Shown: positions 34,097-43,206 of the stretch, one piece after another
Numbering within the stretch: position 1 is the stretch's first letter
How the letters are laid out: each line of letters starts with the position of its first letter
Source: CAWBAT01 sp963810905
GTDB taxonomy: Bacteria > Acidobacteriota > Terriglobia > Versatilivoradales > Versatilivoraceae
Length of the DNA: 64,000 nt
Assembly: GCA_963810905.1 (NCBI GenBank)
Contig: CAWEPG010000002.1
Location: forward strand, 1-64,000
Reading direction: 5' to 3'
Program-made: the position numbers and the translations under genes
Notes under the pieces: model-generated
The model's database searches: none
What the model was told of the DNA's origin: nothing
The model's input: the letters and a program-made list of their open reading frames with translations, nothing else

Positions 34097-34891
34097 CTAG
34101 TCATTCCAGGAACCTTTTGCCGTGATACCTCCGTCAACACAAACATGTTCTCCAGTCATAAACGAAGCTCCTTCGCCGGCGAGAAAGACAACGACCTGAG
34201 CCACTTCTTCCGGCCTGGCGACCCGACCCAAGGGATGCTTCCTCCCCCAAGAAGTGATAGCGCCGGCTGGGTCTTGAGGAGAGAATTGTTTCGCAGCCTC
34301 CTGTAGAAGCGGTGTATCCACCGAACCCGGGCAGATTGCGAGGACTCGTATATTGTGTTCCGCGTAATCCAGGGCAAGATTCCGGGTCAGTGATAACAAT
34401 GCTCCTTTGCTGGCCGCATAAGCAGGAACCAATTTCTGAGAGTGCAGTCCCTGCACACTCGCATTGTTAATGATAACTCCGGCCTTTCTTTTCTTCATCT
34501 CAGGAATCGCATGTTTGGCCATCAAGAAAGCACCTTTGACGTTGACAGCCATGATCCGGTCCCATAATTCTTCAGAATGATCTTCCGCACTTGCGTAACT
34601 CGCCCGTGGCTGGATCCCGGCGTTATTGAAGAGGATGTCGACTCCCCCGAAGGTTTCGATCGACGCTGAAATAACCCTTTGTGCTTCACTGGAAACGGAA
34701 ATATCGGCTTCAACAAAAATTGCCTCTTGCCCTCGCGTTCTAATTAGTCCAATCACTCCATGACCCGCTTCCCGATTGACATCAGCCACCACAACTCGGG
34801 CGCCGATTTCGGCAAAGGCAAGCGCAGTGGCTCTGCCTACACCTGCACCACCCCCGGTAATGATGATCACCTTATTCTTTAGCCCGAACAT
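34097..34891 (-). CDS. Short-chain dehydrogenase/reductase
   Basis: 264 residues, a classical SDR with all landmarks: TGGGAGVG at 12-19 (nucleotide binding), D38 preferring NAD(H) ('VVVADVN'), NNAG at 89-92, N117, and the catalytic Ser145, Tyr158, Lys162 ('AYAASKGA'). Tail 'GASFMTGEHVCVDGGIT' is typical of glucose-1-dehydrogenase and 3-oxoacyl-ACP-reductase-like members. The substrate cannot be told. It is a single gene with no close operon partner. Confidence 0.9.
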   Translation of the reverse strand: MFGLKNKVIIITGGGAGVGRATALAFAEIGARVVVADVNREAGHGVIGLIRTRGQEAIFVEADISVSSEAQRVISASIETFGGVDILFNNAGIQPRASYASAEDHSEELWDRIMAVNVKGAFLMAKHAIPEMKKRKAGVIINNASVQGLHSQKLVPAYAASKGALLSLTRNLALDYAEHNIRVLAICPGSVDTPLLQEAAKQFSPQDPAGAITSWGRKHPLGRVARPEEVAQVVVFLAGEGASFMTGEHVCVDGGITAKGSWND

Positions 34892-35148
34892 CGTGCATAC
34901 TCCTCCACTCCTTCTCTTCGTTTCATTTTACTCGATCTTATAACAAGAGACGGAGCCCGCACGACAGAAAATGGATTCTTCTTGAAATTTGCAATTCTTT
35001 TCGCTTGGGTTTTTCGGGCAAGGGCCAAACAAGACATTCCAAGTCGAGATTGAAGGTCCAGTTCGCTTCTGACAAACGATTGGATTCCATCGACAGATTT
35101 TGAGCTGAAGTAATAGGGGGATTGCCTGAAGTGTACGGGCTGGAAAAC

Positions 35149-35994
35149 TTAGAGAGGTTCTTCGGCAAACTCAAACTTAACGGGGTGGCCGATCACTTTT
35201 CTTTCATACCCCATATCGAGTAATAACTGAACTGCCCGACACTCCGCTTCCCCGTAGTCGAGGGTGCGCTCGTTAACATACATCCCAACAAATTTGTCGA
35301 CCAAATGAGTTTCCAAATCTCGCGCAAATTGCAGGGCATAATTCAAAGCTTCTTCACGGTGCTCCAGAGCATACTCAATGCTCTGTCGAAGGTAGCGTCC
35401 AATCTCGGAAATGAGCTGGGGGCCGAGGTCCTTCTTGACCACATTCCCCCCTAACGGCAGGGGCAATTGAGTCTCTTTTTGCCACCATTCGCCAAGGTCA
35501 ACAACCTTGTGCAAGCCTGAATCAGCGAAGGTTAACTGTCCTTCGTGGATGACCAGCCCGGCATCGGCTTTTTGTTTTAGGACACTCTCAAAAACCTTGT
35601 CGAATGGAACCACTAAGGGTGTGAAGTCCGGCTCAAATAACTTAAGAACGAGAAACGCCGTTGTCAGTGAACCGGGGACAGCGATGATCTTGCCTTTCAG
35701 GTCTTGAGGCTTGATTGGCAATTCCGCCACGACAATCGGACCATATCGATCGCCCATGCTGGCTCCCGTTCTCAAAAAAGCATATTTGTCTGCCAGATAG
35801 GCATACGCATGGAATGAAATGGCCGTGACTTCGTATTCGCCCTCCATAGCCTTTCGGTTCAGGGTCTCGATGTCACTGAGCACGTGCCGGAATTTCAATT
35901 CCCCTGTCTTAATTTTGTTGGTGGCCAGAGCATAGAACATGAATGCGTCGTCTGAATCTGGGCTATGCGCAACCGTGATCTGGTGAGTGGACAT
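35149..35994 (-). CDS. mqnD: 1,4-dihydroxy-6-naphthoate synthase (MqnD), futalosine pathway
   Basis: 281 residues, standard length. MqnD converts cyclic de-hypoxanthine futalosine to 1,4-dihydroxy-6-naphthoate for menaquinone. Visible hallmarks are the N-terminal 'AHSPDSDDAFMFYAL', 'EVTAISFHAYAYL', 'GSLTTAFLVLKLF', and the catalytic histidine His150 in 'LVIHEGQLTF'. Other mqn genes are not in this window. The protein resembles periplasmic binding proteins but has no signal peptide, as expected. Confidence 0.92.
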   Translation of the reverse strand: MSTHQITVAHSPDSDDAFMFYALATNKIKTGELKFRHVLSDIETLNRKAMEGEYEVTAISFHAYAYLADKYAFLRTGASMGDRYGPIVVAELPIKPQDLKGKIIAVPGSLTTAFLVLKLFEPDFTPLVVPFDKVFESVLKQKADAGLVIHEGQLTFADSGLHKVVDLGEWWQKETQLPLPLGGNVVKKDLGPQLISEIGRYLRQSIEYALEHREEALNYALQFARDLETHLVDKFVGMYVNERTLDYGEAECRAVQLLLDMGYERKVIGHPVKFEFAEEPL

Positions 35995-36175
35995 AAAATC
36001 CTTGGCTCCTGCCTGTCAGACGAGAATCTGATTCCCATCTGAAGCGCAAGATATTAACTGGATTGATCGACGTTCGCAATCCATATCTTGGACTGTGCTA
36101 AAATACACTCTGGTCTTGAGATCAACGTAACTAACCGGATTTCCTTTTTAGGGCAAAAAGAGGATTTCTCTCTTG

Positions 36176-36553
36176 ATGATAAAAAAGTTTCTAATTCTTG
36201 GATCGGCCGGATTCATTGGGACCTTGGCACGATATTACATGCAAGGATTCGTCCAATCATCAACAGGAAGCGCCTTCCCTTTTGGAACGATGGTGGTGAA
36301 TGTCTCAGGCTGTTTTATTCTCGGATTTCTCAATGAGCTATTTACGGAGCGGTTTCTAATTGACCCACAGTGGAGGATTTTTTTCACCATCGGTTTTTGC
36401 GGCGCCTATACAACCTTTTCGACTCTTGCATTTGAAACATTCAGTCTCACGGAACGCAGTGAATTTTGGTACGCCACGGCCAATGTTTTCTTCAGCATTC
36501 TACTCGGCTTGATTTTTCTCTGGCTGGGAGTTCTCCTGGCTCGTCTGATTTAG
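36176..36553 (+). CDS. crcB: Fluoride exporter CrcB/Fluc
   Basis: About 125 residues with four membrane helices, acting as a dimeric fluoride channel in the inner membrane. Family motifs are visible: 'GSAGFIGTLARYYMQ', 'FPFGTMVVNVSGCFILGFL' with the pore asparagine, and 'GFCGAYTTFSTLAFE' with the phenylalanine box. I start at the ATG at 36176 rather than the TTG three bases before it; AGAGG lies about 13 bases upstream. I found no fluoride riboswitch in the short leader. Confidence 0.92.
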   Translation: MIKKFLILGSAGFIGTLARYYMQGFVQSSTGSAFPFGTMVVNVSGCFILGFLNELFTERFLIDPQWRIFFTIGFCGAYTTFSTLAFETFSLTERSEFWYATANVFFSILLGLIFLWLGVLLARLI

Positions 36554-36618
36554 CCGTCTCTTCTGAGAGAAACGGCAAATTCTCGAAATTATTTTGAAGG
36601 TTTAGGAAGAGTCCTGTC

Positions 36619-36972
36619 ATGAAGATAACTGGAGAAGCCAAGTTAGTCAGGGTTTTCATTGGTGAAAGCGATCATTGGCATGGGGTCCCGCTCTATGAGG
36701 CCATAGTCCGGAAAGCCCGAGAAATGGGGCTTGCTGGAGCTACAGTGATTCGCGGCGTGGAAGGCTTTGGGGCCAACAGCCGGATTCATACAGCCAAGAT
36801 CCTGCGTTTATCGGAAGATCTCCCGATCCTCATCGAAATTGTGGACAAGGAAGAGCGAATCATAGAAATTCTTCCGATCTTAGACGAAATGATCGGTGAA
36901 GGACTGATCACCATGGAAAAAGTTGAAATCATCAAGTACACCCACGAGCAAGAAAAACGCAAAGAAAAATGA
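36619..36972 (+). CDS. DUF190 family protein
   Basis: 117 residues, full length. DUF190 proteins have a PII-like ferredoxin fold and are often encoded next to CrcB, as here (65 bases apart). Landmarks are 'LVRVFIGESDHWHGVPLYEAIVRKAREMGLAGATVIRGVEGFG' and 'SEDLPILIEIVDKEERIIEILPILDEMI'. It probably assists or regulates the fluoride exporter, from genome context only. A GGAAGAG ribosome site precedes the ATG. Confidence 0.92.
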   Translation: MKITGEAKLVRVFIGESDHWHGVPLYEAIVRKAREMGLAGATVIRGVEGFGANSRIHTAKILRLSEDLPILIEIVDKEERIIEILPILDEMIGEGLITMEKVEIIKYTHEQEKRKEK

Positions 36973-36993
36973 TCGAGCCATACGGAGAATGAC

Positions 36994-38820
36994 ATGAATG
37001 CGCTGCCTCTGATGCTCGGAGTGCTCTGCATTGTCGCTATTGCCTATCGCTACTACAGTGCCTTCATCGCCACCAAGGTACTGGTCTTAGACGACTCGAG
37101 ACAAACTCCCGCTTATCGATTGCATGACGGACAGAATTACTTTCCAACCAGTAAATGGGTTCTTTTTGGCCACCACTTCGCCGCAATCACGGGAGCGGGC
37201 CCTTTAATTGGGCCGGTTCTGGCTACCCAGTTTGGTTTTCTGCCCGGATTACTCTGGCTGGTCATTGGAGTAGTTCTCGCAGGGGCAGTGCACGATTTCG
37301 TCATCCTTTTTGCATCCGTTCGCAGTGATGGAAAATCGCTGGCTGAAATTGCACGAAACCAAATCTCTCCATTAGCAGGGATTACAACGGGGTTGGCAAT
37401 CCTTTTTATCGTCGTGATCGCCTTGGCTGGCTTGGGTCTGGCTGTCGTTAATGCCCTTAGGGAGAGCGCCTGGGGAACCTTTACTATTGCCACAACCATT
37501 CCCATCGCCTTCTTTATGGGTTTCTACATGTTTCGCTTTCGAGTTGGCAAGACTCGGGAGGCTACCATCATCGGAGTCGTGGCACTAAGCCTAGCAGTGG
37601 TTGGTGGCAAACTCATTCCAGGATCACCATTAGGAAGCTTCTTTACTCTTTCGAAAGACCAAATCACTTTGTGTTTAGCGATCTATGGTCTGGCGGCTTC
37701 AATATTGCCGGTCTGGATGCTACTTTGTCCGCGAGACTATCTCTCCTCATTCATGAAGATCGGGACCATCGCATTCCTTATCCTGGGAGTGTTCATAGTT
37801 CACCCCCAATTGAAAATGCCGGCTTTCAGTCAATTCATAGGCGGAGGGGGGCCCATCATTCCTGGGAAAATGTTTCCCTTCGTATTCATCACGATCGCCT
37901 GCGGGGCCATTTCAGGTTTTCATGCATTGGTCGGCTCTGGAACAACTCCCAAGATGATTTCCCTGGAATCTCATATTCGGCCGATCGGCTACGGGGCAAT
38001 GCTGATGGAGGGAGTCGTCGGAGTGACTTCCCTCATCGCTGCTTCAGCACTATTCCCAGGAGATTATTTCGCGATCAATGTATCTCCCGAGAGATTTGCT
38101 CAACTCGGTCTCAGCGTTGTGAACCTTCCGGAACTGGAACGGCAAGTCGGTGAAGTGGTGACTGGCAGGCCGGGAGGTGCGGTCTCATTAGCAGTGGGGA
38201 TGGCTCAAATCTTCACCGCGATCCCAGGCATGAAAGGACTCATGTCTTATTGGTACCACTTTGCCATCATGTTTGAAGCCTTATTCATTTTGACAACGAT
38301 CGATGCAGGTACGCGGGTCGCCCGATTTCTGGTCCAGGAATTCTTTGGCAGATTTTACAAACCGATGGGAAGAACCGACTGGATGCCCGGAACAATTCTT
38401 TCCAGTGTGCTTGTCGTCGCCGGCTGGTCATACTTCATTTTCACCGGCAGCATCAGCACGATTTGGCCCATGTTTGGAATTTCTAATCAACTGTTGGCAG
38501 CCATTGCCCTGTGCATCGGGACGACGCTCATCATCAATATGGGAAGAGCCAAATATGCACTTGTAACCCTTCTCCCTTTGAGTTTTGTGTCCAGCACTAC
38601 CTTAACTGCCGGCTATCGTAGCATCATGGATAACTTTCTGCCCCTCTCGCGGGGCACCAATCCGGGAGAGGGATTTCAAGGGATGTTAAACATTGTTCTG
38701 ACGGTCATCATGATGGCCTGCCTGATCATTGTCCTTGTCGATTCCATTAACAAGTGGAGACGGGTGCTGACCCCAAAATATGCTAGCACGAAGTCCGCGT
38801 TCCGTATCGAGCCCCGCTAG
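36994..38820 (+). CDS. cstA: CstA-family carbon starvation protein (peptide/pyruvate transporter)
   Basis: 608 residues, about 15-16 membrane helices. CstA family members import peptides or pyruvate, especially under carbon starvation. The diagnostic stretch 'GHHFAAITGAGPLIGPVLATQFGFLPGLLWLVIGVVLAGAVHDF' is intact, as is 'HALVGSGTTPKMI' and 'PMFGISNQLLAAIAL'. It starts 21 bases after the DUF190 stop, so crcB-DUF190-cstA may be one transcript. No BtsS/YehU-type sensor pair is nearby. Its 3' end and flank recur at 45473-45715. Confidence 0.92.
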   Translation: MNALPLMLGVLCIVAIAYRYYSAFIATKVLVLDDSRQTPAYRLHDGQNYFPTSKWVLFGHHFAAITGAGPLIGPVLATQFGFLPGLLWLVIGVVLAGAVHDFVILFASVRSDGKSLAEIARNQISPLAGITTGLAILFIVVIALAGLGLAVVNALRESAWGTFTIATTIPIAFFMGFYMFRFRVGKTREATIIGVVALSLAVVGGKLIPGSPLGSFFTLSKDQITLCLAIYGLAASILPVWMLLCPRDYLSSFMKIGTIAFLILGVFIVHPQLKMPAFSQFIGGGGPIIPGKMFPFVFITIACGAISGFHALVGSGTTPKMISLESHIRPIGYGAMLMEGVVGVTSLIAASALFPGDYFAINVSPERFAQLGLSVVNLPELERQVGEVVTGRPGGAVSLAVGMAQIFTAIPGMKGLMSYWYHFAIMFEALFILTTIDAGTRVARFLVQEFFGRFYKPMGRTDWMPGTILSSVLVVAGWSYFIFTGSISTIWPMFGISNQLLAAIALCIGTTLIINMGRAKYALVTLLPLSFVSSTTLTAGYRSIMDNFLPLSRGTNPGEGFQGMLNIVLTVIMMACLIIVLVDSINKWRRVLTPKYASTKSAFRIEPR

Positions 38821-38935
38821 GCGGCGACACTCGAATTTCCCCCGCCGCAGCAGAAAGTATATGAATTGGGCCTGACTGGGTCATCGAACAAAGCATGAAT
38901 GACCCGTTTCCCGACTGCCACAGCGAGCCGGTCAT
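38700..38935 (+). repeat. Direct repeat, copy A: 3' end of cstA plus flank
   Basis: The last 120 bases of cstA and about 115 bases after it match 45473-45715 in the same order and strand, at perhaps 75-80% identity by eye. Shared features are VIMM-CLIIVLVDSI-K and, read on the minus strand, GKRVIHALFDDPVRPNSYTF against GKRIIHVFFDDLVEPNSFIF followed by GGGN-SVA. The second part lies on the opposite strand of cstA and looks coding, from an unrecognised protein. Confidence 0.8.
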
Positions 38936-39085
38936 GTGCACGAACGGTTGAATCCATCCCGAAGGTACACTGTCGGATGGCACACTGAGCGTCTGAACTA
39001 CAAAATTGTGTTTCCGATCAGACGGTTGCTGTACACTTCCTTAGTTGAAGATGTCAAAATCTAAATCTTGGCGAGGAGGCTTTTG

Positions 39086-40450
39086 ATGATATCTACACAG
39101 TCGAGTCGGAGATCCTTTCTGCGGGCGGCCGGGGTCGCTGGGACTGTCGCGTTCGCGGCCAGAGAGATGGCCCTCGCCCGCGTCCTGGAAGCATCTCAAT
39201 CGGTCGCAGACAGGCCGCCCGACGACGTCGCGAAAGACGAGTTTTACTGGCGAGAGATCAAGATGGATTTCAAGCTGGACCGCACGATTATCAACCTGAA
39301 TAACGGCTTTACTTGCCCGACGTCGCGGATGGCTCTGGAGTCGGAGTTTCGCTACTTGGAAATGATCAATATGGCGCCCATCTTCTATCAATTCCCCATT
39401 GCCGACCGCATCCAGACAATCCGCTTACGCATGGCCGCGGAGTTCGGGTGCGATCCGGAGGAGTTGGCCCTGACACGCGGCGCCAGTGAGTCGCTCCAGA
39501 TCGTGCAGAACGGGATTGACATGAAGCCCGGGGATGAGGTGATCACGACGGAACAGGACTACCCCCGAATGCTGACGACATGGGACCAACGTATGCGACG
39601 CGAAGGCATTAAAGTGACGCGCCTTCAATTCTCTGTCCCAACGACAGGGGACGATCTCTACCGGCTGTTCGAGCAGGCCATTACGCCGAAAACGAAGGTG
39701 TTCCATTTCTGCCACATCACCAACTTGACGGCCCAGATGTTTCCAGTCGCACGGCTCTCCCGCCTGGCCCGATCGAAGGGGATCGTGACAATAGTTGACG
39801 GCGCGCACGCTCTAGGGCATTTCCCGTTCAAGCTGAGGGAGCTCGAATGCGACGCTTATGGCGTTAGCCTGCACAAATGGCTCCTGGCACCGATCGGCAA
39901 CGGCGCTCTCTACGTTCGAAAGGAGATGATCCCGCGATTCTGGCCTCTGCAGGCAGCCCCCGAACAGCAGGACAATGATATCCGGAAGTTCGAATCCATC
40001 GGGACGCATCCGTGGGGCATCCGGGCGGCGCTCGGGGAGGCCCTGGCATACCATCAGGCCATTGGCGGGAGCCGCAAGGCAGCGCGGTTGCGATATTTGA
40101 CCTTGCGCTGGGCAAACGCCCTCAAGGGAAATCCACGTATCCAGATACTGACGGATCTCAGCGAACCTGCTCAGGCGTGGGCAGTCGCCGCGGTCAATAT
40201 TGAGGGGATTCCTGTTGGGGATCTCTCGAAATTCCTATTGGACAAGTACCGGATCATCGTGGTCGGACTCTCAGGCGGAGCCCCGCCGAACCAGGTATTT
40301 GATTATCAATGTCTCCGAGTGTCGCCAAACATTTACACGACGCTCGAGGAAATCGACACCTTTATTGGAGCCATGGAAGACGCCCTGAAAAATGGCGTTC
40401 CTTCCACGCAGGCGTCTCGCGGCGGAACCGCTGAAGGGTGGGACGCCTAA
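39086..40450 (+). CDS. Tat-exported PLP-dependent aminotransferase class V / cysteine-desulfurase-like protein
   Basis: About 454 residues from the ATG at 39086, with GAGGAGG 6 bases upstream. The N-terminus has a twin-arginine signal (SRRSFLRAAG, then a hydrophobic stretch) so the folded PLP enzyme is sent to the periplasm. The fold-type I core is clear: 'NLNNGFTCPTSRMALE', 'LTRGASESLQIVQNG', 'IVDGAHALGHFPF' and PLP lysine in 'YGVSLHKWLLAPIGNGALYV'. Related proteins are isopenicillin-N-epimerase-like. The substrate is unknown. The gene is notably GC-rich and lies just inside the cstA repeat. Confidence 0.88.
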   Translation: MISTQSSRRSFLRAAGVAGTVAFAAREMALARVLEASQSVADRPPDDVAKDEFYWREIKMDFKLDRTIINLNNGFTCPTSRMALESEFRYLEMINMAPIFYQFPIADRIQTIRLRMAAEFGCDPEELALTRGASESLQIVQNGIDMKPGDEVITTEQDYPRMLTTWDQRMRREGIKVTRLQFSVPTTGDDLYRLFEQAITPKTKVFHFCHITNLTAQMFPVARLSRLARSKGIVTIVDGAHALGHFPFKLRELECDAYGVSLHKWLLAPIGNGALYVRKEMIPRFWPLQAAPEQQDNDIRKFESIGTHPWGIRAALGEALAYHQAIGGSRKAARLRYLTLRWANALKGNPRIQILTDLSEPAQAWAVAAVNIEGIPVGDLSKFLLDKYRIIVVGLSGGAPPNQVFDYQCLRVSPNIYTTLEEIDTFIGAMEDALKNGVPSTQASRGGTAEGWDA

Positions 40451-40549
40451 TTGAAGTCTGGGTGATCCCGGGCACCGTCGAGTCAGGGGGCACGGTAAAG
40501 ATGAGCGCCTGTGCCGCCGGTTCTTGACCCGGGAATAAGGAGGGTTCAG

Positions 40550-40972
40550 ATGAAGCGATTGGCAGTTTGGGGGGTAGTGGTAACGGCCTTGGCCTTCAGC
40601 GCGGGGGCGCCACAGGCCTTTGCCCAGGGCACGTTCAAAATCGCGTACGAATTCGTGGCCGACGGCACAAAACTCCGCGCAGGCGAATACTGGATCGCCC
40701 AAAAGGACGACAGTCACCTTACCCTGCGGCAGGAAACAACCGGCAAAGAATTTCAGATTCCCTTTACCAAGAGACTGCCGCAGCCGAGCCCGGCTCTCGA
40801 AGAGCCCCAGCTTGTATTCGATATGGTTGGGAACTTCGCGCCGTCGTATACGGATTATGTGACGGATTACGTGCTGGCCGAAGTGTGGTTGCAGGGAGCG
40901 GATGGATTCCTCGTGCATGTCACGAAGGGCGCACACAAGACCAAAATCATTAAGGGGCAGAAAGCAAAATAG
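40550..40972 (+). CDS. Small secreted protein of unknown function
   Basis: About 140 residues from the ATG at 40550, with AAGGAGG at 40537-40543. The signal peptide ends near QAFAQ. The mature part ('GTFKIAYEFVADGTKLRAGEYWIAQKDDSHLTLRQ') resembles small beta-sandwich proteins of Acidobacteriota that have 'F.I...F..G...L.AG.Y.I', from memory. No function assigned. It lies in the GC-rich island, 100 bases after the aminotransferase. Confidence 0.75.
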   Translation: MKRLAVWGVVVTALAFSAGAPQAFAQGTFKIAYEFVADGTKLRAGEYWIAQKDDSHLTLRQETTGKEFQIPFTKRLPQPSPALEEPQLVFDMVGNFAPSYTDYVTDYVLAEVWLQGADGFLVHVTKGAHKTKIIKGQKAK

Positions 40973-41211
40973 CGGGTGGAGCGGCTTCGCTCGCGAGACA
41001 TCCTCTCCCTGCAGGTGATTTCTGCAGGTTCGGCGGTGGGCCGATGAGTTGGAGAGAGGTTCGTTGTTTAACGTGCCGTGGAGGCTTTTCCGGGGTTGAG
41101 GGCGGCGGGAATGGGAGTCTGCGCCGCGGTTGGCGGTTCCCGCACGGGGGCACTCTTTGAAGCCATGCTGATGTCAGGCAAACAGGTCGGCGCGTTGTTC
41201 CTGGAGGCGGA

Positions 41212-41910
41212 ATGAAGAAGATAGGCATCCTCGGCGGCATGAGCCCAGAGTCCACGTCGCTCTACTATGAGCACATTACCAGGACTTACACGGCACGTTT
41301 CGGCGACTACGGTTACCCGGAGATTCTGATTTATAGCGTGAACTTTCAAAAGTTTGTGGACTGGCAGCACAAGGGGCAATGGAATGAGGCTGCACGGGAA
41401 ATGGCCGAGGCGCTCGAGCGGCTGCATGTGGCGGGGGCTGATTTCGGGCTCATCGCAACTAACACGATGCACATTGTATTCGAGGAAGTACAACAAGCTG
41501 TCCACATGCCTTTGCTGAGCATCGTGCAAGCCACAGCGGAGGCTGTTCTCGCAGCCGGGCTCCGGTCCATTGGCTTGCTGGGGACTGTATTTACGATGAC
41601 TGAGCGATTCTTCCGCGAAGGGCTGGAACGGTCTGGAATCACGGTGCTGGTTCCAGAACCTGGTGATCAGCAGCAGGTAAACGAGGTGATCTACCAGGAA
41701 TTGTGCCGGGGCGATATCCGGCCTGCCTCACGGCAGATGTTCCTGGAAATTATCGAACGTCTGCGCCAACGTGGCGCAGACGGGATTGTACTCGGATGCA
41801 CAGAAATACCGTTGTTGGTGCAACCGCAACACTGCGAATTGCCGCTCTTCAACACGTCACTACTGCACGCCGGGAAGGCACTGGATTTCGCACTGCATCC
41901 GGCACAGTGA
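41212..41910 (+). CDS. Aspartate/glutamate racemase family protein (Thr/Cys active-site type)
   Basis: 232 residues, PLP-independent. Racemases of this family use two cysteines. Here the first position is Thr83 (in IATNTMH) and the second is Cys196 (in VLGCTEIPLL). The Thr/Cys pair at these positions matches the L-specific E. coli enzyme YgeA-type (EcL-DER), which racemises L-aspartate/L-glutamate in one direction. The N-terminus 'KKIGILGGMSPEST' is standard. It lies in the GC-rich island between a secreted protein and the MITE. The gap before it (40973-41211) has no gene. Confidence 0.88.
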   Translation: MKKIGILGGMSPESTSLYYEHITRTYTARFGDYGYPEILIYSVNFQKFVDWQHKGQWNEAAREMAEALERLHVAGADFGLIATNTMHIVFEEVQQAVHMPLLSIVQATAEAVLAAGLRSIGLLGTVFTMTERFFREGLERSGITVLVPEPGDQQQVNEVIYQELCRGDIRPASRQMFLEIIERLRQRGADGIVLGCTEIPLLVQPQHCELPLFNTSLLHAGKALDFALHPAQ

Positions 41911-42069
41911 AAAGCAAAGGGCGCTGCAAAGGAAGCGGAGCGTGAAGGAATGGGGTCACCCATTAAAAGGCTTTGTCAACTTAAAAACAGCACTCCCGAG
42001 GAATTGTGATCTCTTTTTTTGGCAAAGGTGTAAGTTAAATCTACAGAGACTCTTGGTTCACTGAACGCC

Positions 42070-42246
42070 TTTTGGAGTGCGGTAGCTTGCTACCGCTTTG
42101 AGTAGGAAGCTGATTCCACCAAGGCGATTTACTGCTGCTGTCCTGAGAATGGATTTCCGCAAGGAACCGATGATATCTGGCTCCAGCAAGCTGGCGCGCA
42201 GCAATATCGGTGGAGAAATGCGGCCGAAAGCGGCCGCACTCCAAAA
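42070..42246. mobile_element. 177-bp MITE with 13-bp perfect terminal inverted repeats
   Basis: The ends TTTTGGAGTGCGG (42070-42082) and CCGCACTCCAAAA (42234-42246) are exact inverted repeats. Each end also contains its own small hairpin (GGTAGCTTGCTACC at the left, GCGGCCGAAAGCGGCCGC at the right). The element has no open frame for a transposase. Flanking bases (CC left, CC right) could be a short target duplication but are too short to judge. Similar 'TTTTGGAGTGCGG' elements occur in Verrucomicrobia and Planctomycetes, from memory. Confidence 0.85.
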
Positions 42247-42292
42247 CCTCCCTGCTCAGACAGAAAAGGCACGGGGCATCCTCTTTCTCTGC

Positions 42293-42871
42293 CTATTTAA
42301 GGGTGAAGTTTGCCCTTTGCTGGCTGCCATCCGTAAATCGCAAAATTAATTGGCGGCAAGTATTTGACCAGCTCTTATCCGTTTTCCAAACATACGTGCA
42401 TTGGTCGCTGGCCGAGTCGTAAGAGAGAGTGCTCTGATCAGCCGTCGCTGTTACCTCGACGCCGTCCACGAACGCCGACGAATTACAGGCTATCTGCTCC
42501 GATCTTGGATAGCCCGTGGAAAAGATATTGAGCCCCTGGTAACCGTTCAGGCTGAATTTCACGGGCACGCCCTGGCCGGCTTTCACCTGGTTGACCACCG
42601 GCAGGTTGTCAACCGGCTGGAAGAAACTGGAGAAATTGAAGGCCTTCACATTGACTGTGTACACGCCCTCCGAACCGTCCGTGAACCTGGCGGAGAAGGT
42701 GAGCCAACCACCCTCGAGTCCAGACGACCCCAGGCGAAGTTCCGCGACGGTTTTGCCGTCGAGCAAGTCATCTACGCCCACCACTCGGGAAATCCCGCTA
42801 GCGAGGTAAATTCCGGCTTTTCCGGCGCTGTCAGCGCCGAGGAACGCAACATGCGCGGCGTTGGCGCTCAC
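42293..42871 (-). pseudogene. C-terminal fragment of a secreted PxKF-domain protein
   Basis: The 192-residue frame has a PxKF domain: 'VKAGQGVPVKFSLNGYQGLNIFSTGYPRSEQIACNSS', ending 'CRQLILRFTDGSQQRANFTLK'. Upstream in the same frame 'KIADLSTAVPGAPFTGFSAV' continues the expected sequence until a stop near 42980, so no proper start or signal peptide exists. It is therefore the tail of a larger secreted repeat protein cut by rearrangement. The MITE lies 46 bases from its 3' end. The GC content is island-like. Confidence 0.75.
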
Positions 42872-43206
42872 CGCGCTGAAACCAGTGAAGGGGGCGCCGG
42901 GGACGGCGGTACTGAGATCGGCAATCTTGATGGGATCAGGGGGGAGGATGCATCGGCCTCGTTTGGCTTCCCTACTTTATCGAGGCACCCAGATAACCCC
43001 TTCGCTTGTGGTATTGGCGAACGGAAAGACAATCGATTCCAATCCATTCAGCCTCGAGCAGTTCGTCGAGTAGGATTGATAGGCTTTATCGGAGGAATAG
43101 AAAAAGCCATAGGACGAGAAGCATCCGGAGTGTAAGCTGTGGCATGTAAATCTAATCGCGCGTAATGACCATGTAGGAGACAACGGAAAGGAACGGAAGG
43201 ATAATC
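42872..43206. other. Remnant sequence upstream of the PxKF fragment
   Basis: On the minus strand a further piece reads ESIVFPFANTTSEGVIWVPR then stops near 42983. It is likely more of the same broken gene, but I cannot place it in a family. Confidence 0.4.

Noticed and set aside
36088..36175. Possible fluoride riboswitch before crcB
   Set aside because: The leader lacks the conserved GGNGAUG and the paired GCC elements of the crcB motif.
38783..38983. 66-residue minus-strand frame behind cstA
   Set aside because: The conserved amino-acid string lies in a different frame, so this open frame is chance.
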